Shown one piece after another: positions 1 through 5,438 of a stretch of 8,530 nucleotides of DNA. The notes beneath the pieces are model-generated. The model saw nothing but the letters and a program-made list of their open reading frames with translations, was not told the origin of the DNA and searched no databases. The stretch comes from Desulfobacteraceae bacterium (GTDB taxonomy: Bacteria; Desulfobacterota; Desulfobacteria; Desulfobacterales; Desulfobacteraceae): contig JAGLLQ010000146.1 of NCBI GenBank assembly GCA_023140455.1, forward strand, positions 1 through 8,530. The letters run 5' to 3'. Numbering within the stretch: the first letter of the stretch is position 1; each line of letters begins with the position of its first letter. Made by a program: the position numbers and the translations under genes.

Positions 1-2
1 AT

Positions 3-1130
3 AAAGAATATAAATATATTGATTCTAATGAAGAGTTTGAAAATTTTTATACAACATTAAAATTAGAAAAAATTATTGCTGTTGATATTGAAGCAGACTC
101 CATGCACCATTTTAAAGAAAAGGTTTGCCTTATTCAGATTGCCGGAACAAAAAGTGCCTGTGTGCTTGATCCTTTAAAGGTAGATGATTTTTCCAAGCTG
201 AAAATTCTTATGGAGGATAAGAGTATAGAAAAAGTTTTTCATGGGTCAGATTTTGATATAAGGAGTCTGGACAGAGAATATAAGATCAGGGTTAATAATC
301 TTTTTGACAGTGAAATAGCCTGTAAATTTCTTGGCACTAAAGCGCGGGGGCTTGCTGCTTTATTAAAGAAATATTTTAAAGTGAATCAGGATAAGAAATT
401 TCAAAAAAAAGACTGGTCCCAAAGACCTTTGCCGGAAGAAATGATCTCATACAGTATTGTTGATGTATTATATCTGATAGAACTTGCTAAAATTTTAAAA
501 CAAAAGTTAAAAGATAAAAACCGGCTTGAGTGGGCGCAAGAGGAGTTTCTAAGACAGACCGAAGTAAGGTATGAAGATAACAGCTCTGAGTATTATTTTA
601 TGAAATTTAAGGGAGCGGGCAAGATGGATAGAAAAACTCTTGCTGTGCTGGAAAGCCTTCTTGCCATGCGTATGAAAATCGCTGCAAAAAAAGATTTGCC
701 TTTATTTAAGGTTATAGGAGCAGGTGAAATTACACAAATAGCTTTTAAAAAGCCCGTGACTTTAAATCACTTACAATCAATAAGAGCATTGAGTAAAAGA
801 CAGATGGGCATGTATGGAGAACTATGCATAAATGCTGTAAATAAAGCCCTGGCACTTGATGAAGACAAGATGCCGTTATATCCCAAAAACAAAGCTTTAA
901 GGCTCAATAATACAGAACATAGAAGAATAAAACTATTAAAGAAGATGCGGGAAAAGAGAAGTGATGATTTGATGCTGGAACAGGGGTTTTTAATAAATAA
1001 TGCTTTAATTACAAAACTTGCTGTTAAAAATCCTTTGACAAAAGAAGAGCTTGAAAGTATTCAACACATAAAAAAATGGCAGATCAAAGCGCTATCAGAT
1101 GATATATTTAAGGCCTTGTCAGACTGCTGA
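3..1130 (+). CDS. rnd: Ribonuclease D with two HRDC domains (5' end cut by window edge)
   Basis: A 3'-5' exoribonuclease of the DEDDy family, which trims the 3' ends of tRNA precursors and other small stable RNAs in the cytoplasm using two metal ions. The reading frame is open from base 3, and homology-like sequence precedes the first ATG at 102. That ATG is therefore internal and the true start lies just left of the window. In visible numbering (375 residues), Exo I is VDIEAD with Asp28 and Glu30. Exo II is HGSDFD, with Asp85 the likely ligand. Exo III has Tyr150 and Asp154 in YSIVD, following the family-typical W-S-x-RPL segment. A first HRDC nucleic-acid-binding domain spans about 209-286, and a more diverged second one about 305-375. 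The visible length already matches E. coli RNase D (about 375), so few residues are missing. It is followed after 40 bp by dapF on the same strand. Confidence 0.93.
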   Translation, partial: KEYKYIDSNEEFENFYTTLKLEKIIAVDIEADSMHHFKEKVCLIQIAGTKSACVLDPLKVDDFSKLKILMEDKSIEKVFHGSDFDIRSLDREYKIRVNNLFDSEIACKFLGTKARGLAALLKKYFKVNQDKKFQKKDWSQRPLPEEMISYSIVDVLYLIELAKILKQKLKDKNRLEWAQEEFLRQTEVRYEDNSSEYYFMKFKGAGKMDRKTLAVLESLLAMRMKIAAKKDLPLFKVIGAGEITQIAFKKPVTLNHLQSIRALSKRQMGMYGELCINAVNKALALDEDKMPLYPKNKALRLNNTEHRRIKLLKKMREKRSDDLMLEQGFLINNALITKLAVKNPLTKEELESIQHIKKWQIKALSDDIFKALSDC

Positions 1131-1139
1131 TAAAAGGAG

Positions 1140-1165
1140 CCTAAGAAAGGAACCTAAGAAAGGAA
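1140..1165 (+). repeat. Perfect 13-bp tandem duplication carrying the dapF ribosome binding site
   Basis: The 13-base unit CCTAAGAAAGGAA occurs at 1140-1152 and again at 1153-1165 with no mismatch. Each copy contains a Shine-Dalgarno-like AAAGGA. Only the second copy is well spaced from the dapF ATG at 1171, with AGGA ending 6 nt upstream. A further AAGGAG lies at 1134-1139. The duplication sits wholly between rnd and dapF, so it changes no protein. Confidence 0.85.
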
Positions 1166-1170
1166 CAGGA
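1159..1170 (+). promoter_or_regulatory. Ribosome binding site deciding the dapF start
   Basis: AAAGGA at 1159-1164, followed by a second AGGA directly abutting the ATG at 1171, supports initiation at 1171. The upstream in-frame ATG at 1099 lies inside rnd and has no such signal. Confidence 0.7.
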
Positions 1171-2034
1171 ATGAAAATTAATTTTATTAAGATGGAAGGT
1201 CTTGGGAATGATTTTATTTTTATAGATGATAGAGAAGAGAGTATTGGTGCGCAGGTTAATTTCTCTGAGCTTTCAAAAAAAATATGTTCCAGACGTTTTG
1301 GCATTGGCGCAGATGGTATTATTATTATCAATGATTCCAAGATCAATGATTTTAAATTTACAATATATAATTCAGATGGCAGCCAGCCTCAAATGTGCGG
1401 GAATGGCATGAGATGTTTTGCAAAATATTTATATGAAAATAAGATAACCTCAAAAAAGAAAATTGAAGTTGAAACAAAAGCAGGTACCATAATCCCTGAG
1501 GTATTTATAGATGATAATGATAAAGTCGAGTCTGTGAGAGTAGATATGGGAGAGCCTGTTTTGATCCCTTCAAAGATTCCATTTATTACTCAGAATCAAA
1601 GAGCAATTAAAGAAAGACTTATCTTTAATGATGATGACAGTCAGAAAGATGTGGAAGTTACTGTTGTCTCAATGGGCAATCCCCATGCTGTAGTCTTTGT
1701 AGATGATATAAGAAATATCAATGTTAAAAGCCTGGGACAGAAAATTGAGAATCATGAAAGATTCCCTGAAAAAACCAATGTTGAGTTCATTGAACCAGTA
1801 AAAGAAGATGAACTTATAATGAAAGTCTGGGAAAGAGGGGCAGGGCAGACCTTAGCATGTGGGACCGGAGCTTGTGGTGCTCTTGTGGCTTCATATTTGA
1901 ATAAAAAATGTCATAATAAAGTGCTTATTCACTTAGATGGCGGAGACCTTGAAATAGAGTGGGATCTCAACAACAATCATATTTATAAAACAGGGCCTGC
2001 ATCGTTTGTTTTCTCAGGGAGTGTAACGATTTAA
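1171..2034 (+). CDS. dapF: Diaminopimelate epimerase
   Basis: A cytoplasmic, cofactor-independent epimerase that converts LL-2,6-diaminopimelate to the meso form, the penultimate step of lysine synthesis and a precursor for peptidoglycan. The 287-residue product is close to the family's usual 270-285. The N-terminal family signature MEGLGNDF is at residues 8-15. The first catalytic cysteine is Cys76 in the NSDGSQPQMCGNGMRC segment. The second is Cys230 in LACGTGACGA, preceded by ERGAGQT. MGNPHAV at 168-174 is also typical. Both catalytic halves are intact, so it should be active. The start at 1171 is preferred to the in-frame ATG at 1099 because the family begins directly at MKINFIKMEG and a good ribosome binding site precedes it. 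It lies 40 bp after rnd and 4 bp before the methyltransferase gene, probably in one operon. Confidence 0.97.
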   Translation: MKINFIKMEGLGNDFIFIDDREESIGAQVNFSELSKKICSRRFGIGADGIIIINDSKINDFKFTIYNSDGSQPQMCGNGMRCFAKYLYENKITSKKKIEVETKAGTIIPEVFIDDNDKVESVRVDMGEPVLIPSKIPFITQNQRAIKERLIFNDDDSQKDVEVTVVSMGNPHAVVFVDDIRNINVKSLGQKIENHERFPEKTNVEFIEPVKEDELIMKVWERGAGQTLACGTGACGALVASYLNKKCHNKVLIHLDGGDLEIEWDLNNNHIYKTGPASFVFSGSVTI

Positions 2035-2038
2035 CAGA

Positions 2039-2644
2039 ATGACACCTGACTACTACGATAAAAATGCTCAATCATTTTTTGATGATACGGTAGATATCAA
2101 ACTGGATGATCTCTATAATCCATTTTTAAGCTATCTTTATAAAGGCTCACATATTTTAGATGCCGGCTGCGGATCAGGGCGCGACAGTAAAGCTTTTATT
2201 GAAAAAGGTTATCGAGTTACCTCTTTTGATTCATCTGAAAAACTTGTTAAAATAGCAGGTAAGTATATTGGGCAGCAGGTAAAATTATTGTATTTTGATC
2301 AACTTGATGAAAAAGATGTATATGATGGTATCTGGTGTTGTGCATCACTTCTTCATATCCCGGCGAATGAATTGCCTGATTCAATGATTTTGTTAGTGAG
2401 AGCTCTTAAAAAAAAAGGTGTTATGTATGCTTCTTTTAAATATGGAGAAGGTGAGCGACATCAAGATGGCAGGCATTTTACTGATATGAACGAGCATGGC
2501 ATTAATAAACTTGTCAGTAAGTTGCAGAATTTTTCAATAATTAAAACATGGATAACCTCTGATAAAAGACCTGATAGGAACGAGAAATGGTTTAACATAC
2601 TTTTTATTAAAAATACTTCATCCATGCAGCAAGTACGATTATAG
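2039..2644 (+). CDS. Small class I SAM-dependent methyltransferase
   Basis: A 201-residue Rossmann-fold methyltransferase with unknown substrate. The SAM-binding motif I, ILDAGCGSGR, is at residues 39-48, and the acidic residue that would bind the ribose is in SFD (Asp64). The motif IV region reads YDGIWCCASLLHIP at about 95-108. After it comes a late strand, MYASFKYGEGE, typical of small methyltransferases annotated only as 'class I SAM-dependent methyltransferase' or TehB-like. No target-recognition or DNA/RNA-binding domain is visible, so a small-molecule substrate is plausible but unproven. The ATG begins 4 bp after the dapF stop. The nearest purine-rich stretch (AGGGAG, about 2016-2021) is too far upstream to be a good ribosome binding site, so coupling to dapF translation is likely. 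The 3' end overlaps the convergent rhomboid gene by 38 bp. Confidence 0.85.
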   Translation: MTPDYYDKNAQSFFDDTVDIKLDDLYNPFLSYLYKGSHILDAGCGSGRDSKAFIEKGYRVTSFDSSEKLVKIAGKYIGQQVKLLYFDQLDEKDVYDGIWCCASLLHIPANELPDSMILLVRALKKKGVMYASFKYGEGERHQDGRHFTDMNEHGINKLVSKLQNFSIIKTWITSDKRPDRNEKWFNILFIKNTSSMQQVRL

Positions 2645-3464
2645 CAGAAATACATGCGTATATAATATTATCAGATTCAGTTTTTTGTTTTTTTGCAAAA
2701 AATATTGCGTAAATTGTCCCAATAAAAAAACCCCATAAAAAGCCAAATAAATGTGCTGAAATATCAGTGTTTTCACCACCACTTAAGAAGCCCAACAAAG
2801 CCATCCCTGCTGCAAATGGGGCAAATATTTGAATATTTGATATTGATGTTTCTCTTTTTTTTGCTATCTGTAAAGCAGTTAATATACCTGCAGCCCCAAG
2901 TACACAGGTTGAGGCTCCAATAGAAAGATATACCCCCTTTTTAAAGCATGCACTGGTGATATTACCAAAAAGTCCTGATAATAGAAGCATTAAGCTGCCT
3001 CTTCCATATCCTGTTAAGCTGAAAACACCTGTTGCAAAAACAAATAACCCAACAAGGTTGCCGGCAAGGTGTTCAATATCAGCATGGAGCAATAAGGCTG
3101 TGACGGCCCTGTAATATTCACCTTGCAGTATATACAGGCCTGAAGAGCCATATTCCCTTACCAATTGTCCATGGATTCCATTGTGCCAGGAGTAAAAATG
3201 AATCAGACTGAGTATTGTTAAAAGGATGAACACTGCAGGGGATTTCCATGACAGGGGCGGCTCTGAAACTTTATATTCCTTATTTAGATTTTCAGCAAAA
3301 TATTTTTTTAGTATTTGTATAGCCAGCTCTTCATCTGTATCTTTAATTATAATATCAAAAGAATTATTGTCTTTAATATAGTCTGCATGGATACCCTGAG
3401 ATTCAAGTACAAGAAGTACAAGATCTGCCTGTTGTCTTTTAAGTGAATTAAAATAGTTTTCCAT
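2607..3464 (-). CDS. Rhomboid-family intramembrane serine protease
   Basis: A 285-residue polytopic membrane protein of the rhomboid family, which cleaves substrates within or next to transmembrane helices. Residues 1-66 are soluble and look like a small alpha/beta domain, comparable in place to the cytoplasmic domain of GlpG and reminiscent of DUF2007-type domains. About six to seven hydrophobic segments follow, from residue 75 to 283. Family landmarks are present: YYRAVTALLLHADIEHLAGN (His127, His132, Asn136), the nucleophile-region serine Ser185 in IGAST, and the catalytic-dyad His238 in AHLFGFLWG (HxxGxxxG). The usual GxSG motif is altered here to GAST, although the Ser and His remain. 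The ATG at 3464 has only a weak ribosome binding site. A good divergent promoter lies about 50-80 bp upstream. No specific partner is evident, and the convergent methyltransferase is not an obvious substrate. Confidence 0.88.
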   Translation of the reverse strand: MENYFNSLKRQQADLVLLVLESQGIHADYIKDNNSFDIIIKDTDEELAIQILKKYFAENLNKEYKVSEPPLSWKSPAVFILLTILSLIHFYSWHNGIHGQLVREYGSSGLYILQGEYYRAVTALLLHADIEHLAGNLVGLFVFATGVFSLTGYGRGSLMLLLSGLFGNITSACFKKGVYLSIGASTCVLGAAGILTALQIAKKRETSISNIQIFAPFAAGMALLGFLSGGENTDISAHLFGFLWGFFIGTIYAIFFAKKQKTESDNIIYACISAIIVLAAWMKYF

Positions 3465-3513
3465 AATCTGTTTATATTCTTGGGTCAGTTGTTGAGCTTT
3501 ACTTTTTTATATG

Positions 3514-3542
3514 TTTATATAATTAAGCAAGTAATAAATCAA
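3514..3542 (-). promoter_or_regulatory. Putative sigma70-type promoter for the rhomboid gene
   Basis: Read on the minus strand, TTGATT (3542-3537) is followed after 17 bp by TATAAA (3519-3514), close to the TTGACA / TATAAT consensus. It lies 50 bp upstream of the rhomboid ATG. The AT-rich surroundings raise the chance of a fortuitous match. Confidence 0.5.
3518..3523 (+). promoter_or_regulatory. Putative -10 box for the FAH-binding protein-kinase block
   Basis: A perfect TATAAT on the plus strand, 57 bp before the FAH ATG. A -35 box is unclear: TTGAGC at 3492-3497 matches four of six positions but leaves a 20-bp spacer. This -10 overlaps the -10 of the opposing rhomboid promoter, so the two may exclude one another. 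Confidence 0.4.
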
Positions 3543-3570
3543 ACTCGCAAATAGATTTTTTATGTTTTTT

Positions 3571-3576
3571 GAGAGG
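3571..3576 (+). promoter_or_regulatory. Ribosome binding site of the FAH gene
   Basis: GAGAGG sits 4 nt before the ATG at 3581. This decides the start against an in-frame TTG at 3569, which would place the motif inside the coding sequence. Confidence 0.7.
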
Positions 3577-3580
3577 TTCT

Positions 3581-4288
3581 ATGAAGAGTATAAGGTTGTT
3601 AGATAAAGAAGGGAAAATACTTTCTATTCCCCCGGCTGTATTTTGCATAGGTCTTAATTACAGAATGCATGCTGAAGAAACAGGATTTGAAATACCCCAA
3701 TACCCTGTTGTTTTTATGAAGAACCCTGCCGCTGTAATTCCAGACGGTTCTGATATTCTAATTCCTGAATCATGCATTGACCCTCCCCAGGTGGATTATG
3801 AAGCTGAACTTGCTGTTATAATCGGGAAACCTGCAAAAAATGTAAAAAAAGAGCAGGCACTGGATTATGTTGCAGGATATACCTGTGCCAATGATATATC
3901 AGCAAGAAGCTGGCAGAAACATGCCGGCGGGAAACAGTGGATCAAGGGAAAAAGCTTTGATACCTTTTGTCCGGTCGGACCGTGCTTTGTAACAAAAGAT
4001 AAGATCAAAGACCCGCATTCATTAGATATTCAATGTAGAGTGAATGGGCAGGTAATGCAAAAAAGTAATACATCAGATATGATATTCAGTATCAATGAAA
4101 TTATAGAATACTTGACTGAAAGTGCCACTCTATTATCAGGGACTTTAATACTCACAGGAACTCCGAGCGGCGTTGGTTTTACACGAAAGCCCCCAAAGTA
4201 CTTGATGCCGGGAGATATACTTGAAACCGAGATAGAAGGGATTGGCACCCTTACTAATTCTGTAAAAAAAGCAACAAAAGAGAGGTAA
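3581..4288 (+). CDS. Fumarylacetoacetate hydrolase (FAH) family protein, FAHD1-like
   Basis: A 235-residue, single-domain metal-dependent enzyme of the FAH family. Members hydrolyse, decarboxylate or tautomerise oxo-acids such as acylpyruvates, oxaloacetate, or homoprotocatechuate-pathway intermediates. The domain starts almost at once with FCIGLNYRMHAEE (His30, Glu33 in the active-site lid). The metal-binding set is Glu74 and Glu76 in DYEAELAV plus Asp105 in CANDISAR. KGKSFDTFCPVGP (Lys124) and LTGTPSGVG (191-199) complete the family signature. The compact length and order closely resemble human FAHD1 (acylpyruvase / oxaloacetate decarboxylase) and E. coli YcgM, so those activities are the best guess; the exact substrate cannot be read from sequence. 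It is the first gene of a plus-strand block, and its last codons contain the ribosome binding site of the downstream binding-protein gene. Confidence 0.9.
   Translation: MKSIRLLDKEGKILSIPPAVFCIGLNYRMHAEETGFEIPQYPVVFMKNPAAVIPDGSDILIPESCIDPPQVDYEAELAVIIGKPAKNVKKEQALDYVAGYTCANDISARSWQKHAGGKQWIKGKSFDTFCPVGPCFVTKDKIKDPHSLDIQCRVNGQVMQKSNTSDMIFSINEIIEYLTESATLLSGTLILTGTPSGVGFTRKPPKYLMPGDILETEIEGIGTLTNSVKKATKER
4280..4285 (+). promoter_or_regulatory. Ribosome binding site of the binding-protein gene, inside the FAH 3' end
   Basis: GAGAGG encodes the last two FAH residues (Glu-Arg) and lies 4 nt before the ATG at 4290. The arrangement GAGAGGTnnTATG is the same as at the FAH start, and it implies coupled translation of the two genes. 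Confidence 0.75.
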
Positions 4289-4289
4289 T

Positions 4290-5423
4290 ATGAGAAAGAA
4301 ATTATCTGTTTTGTTCATTGTTTTTTTTCTGTCTTTTCTTGCAGCAACTTCTTATTCTGATTCCATTTCCAATGATATATTAAAAATTGGAGTTATTTTT
4401 GCAAAGACAGGCAATGCTGCTGTAGTAACTAAATCCGGATTTGATGCTGCAAGATTTGCAGCAGATGAAATTAATAAAAATGGCGGTATTTTGGGGAAAA
4501 AGATAGTGTTGATGGAATATGATAATAAAAGCAATTCTTTAGGCTCAAAATTTGCTGCTATTCAAGCTGTAAACGATGGTGTTACAGGAGTAATCGGCTC
4601 AGTATTCAGTGCCCATTCTCTGGCTGCAGCAGAGGTCCTTCAAGACGCAAACATCCCGATGATTTCACCACTTTCTACAAATGTAGCAGTAACACTTGTT
4701 GGGGATTACATTTTTCGAGTGTGTTATGTTGATACATTCCAGGGTCGGATTGCATCTGATTTTGCACAAAGGGATCTTAATGCCGGTACCGCAGTTGTTT
4801 TGACTAATTCAAGCAGTAAATATAGTCTTGGGCTGGCCGAAATTTTTATTGGAATGTTTAACCGCCATGGTAGTGTCCTATGGGAGGGTTACTATCAGGA
4901 AGATATAACAGATTTTACTATTCCTTTAAGAAAAATTCAAAATATAAACCCTGATGTAATCTTTGTACCAGGTCATTTCAGAGAATCTGCTTATATTATT
5001 AAACAGGCACGAGCCTTAGGATTAGAAACAGTTTTTATCGGAGGGGATGGCTGGGTTGGAAAAATGTATAAATATAGCGGGAAAGCGATTAATGGAAGTT
5101 TTTTTATAACACAATGGCACCAGAGTATTGCATTTAAAGAAAATCAGGAATTTGTGAAGAATTATTTAAAAGTATATGAAAAACTGGATGAGCCGCTGAT
5201 AGCTTTGACTTATGATGCCGTCCATGTTTTATCAAATGCAGTTAAAAAAGCAGGTTCATTAAACAGAGCAACTATTAGAACTTTTCTTGCTAAAACAAAA
5301 GATTTTCCAGGCGTAACTGGAAAAATAACTTTTGATGAGAATGGTGATACAATTGATAAATCAGCTGTGATTATGAAATTTGAGAATGGCTCTGCAATAT
5401 TTCAAAAAACAATAACTCCATAA
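4290..5423 (+). CDS. Periplasmic LivJ/LivK-type substrate-binding protein (Peripla_BP_6)
   Basis: A 377-residue secreted ligand-binding protein of the branched-chain amino acid ABC-transporter family (type I periplasmic-binding fold). Residues 1-23 form a signal peptide: MRKK, a hydrophobic stretch, then small residues ending near SYS-D. There is no lipobox cysteine, so the mature protein should be soluble in the periplasm. The mature start LKIGVIFAKTGNAA, then ARFAADEINKNGGILGKKI, is the classic LivJ opening. VIGSVFSAHSLAAAEVLQ and IPMISPLSTN form the first ligand-facing region. DVIFVPGHF, FIGGDGW and ALTYDAVHVL follow the second lobe pattern. The C-terminal FPGVTGKITFDENGD is also diagnostic. 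Ligands of the family include branched-chain amino acids, amides, urea and aromatic or other carboxylates; which one applies here is unknown. No permease or ATPase genes adjoin it. Instead a sensor kinase follows after 15 bp, which suggests a sensing role. Confidence 0.93.
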   Translation: MRKKLSVLFIVFFLSFLAATSYSDSISNDILKIGVIFAKTGNAAVVTKSGFDAARFAADEINKNGGILGKKIVLMEYDNKSNSLGSKFAAIQAVNDGVTGVIGSVFSAHSLAAAEVLQDANIPMISPLSTNVAVTLVGDYIFRVCYVDTFQGRIASDFAQRDLNAGTAVVLTNSSSKYSLGLAEIFIGMFNRHGSVLWEGYYQEDITDFTIPLRKIQNINPDVIFVPGHFRESAYIIKQARALGLETVFIGGDGWVGKMYKYSGKAINGSFFITQWHQSIAFKENQEFVKNYLKVYEKLDEPLIALTYDAVHVLSNAVKKAGSLNRATIRTFLAKTKDFPGVTGKITFDENGDTIDKSAVIMKFENGSAIFQKTITP

Positions 5424-5438
5424 ATAAAATATTATATA

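Noticed and set aside
1099..1170. In-frame upstream ATG extending dapF by 24 residues into rnd
   Set aside because: The added residues do not belong to the DapF family, the region overlaps rnd coding sequence, and a good ribosome binding site marks the ATG at 1171.
2689..2702. Palindrome TTTTTTGCAAAAAA as a terminator
   Set aside because: It lies inside the rhomboid coding sequence (FFAKK region), has almost no GC pairs and no loop; it is explained by Phe and Lys codons.
3569..3580. TTG start for the FAH gene
   Set aside because: It would place the GAGAGG ribosome binding site inside the gene; the ATG at 3581 fits the motif spacing.
5115..5132. Sigma54-like TGGCAC...TTGCA inside the binding-protein gene
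   Set aside because: The spacer is 7 bases instead of 5, and the site is internal to coding sequence far from any gene start.
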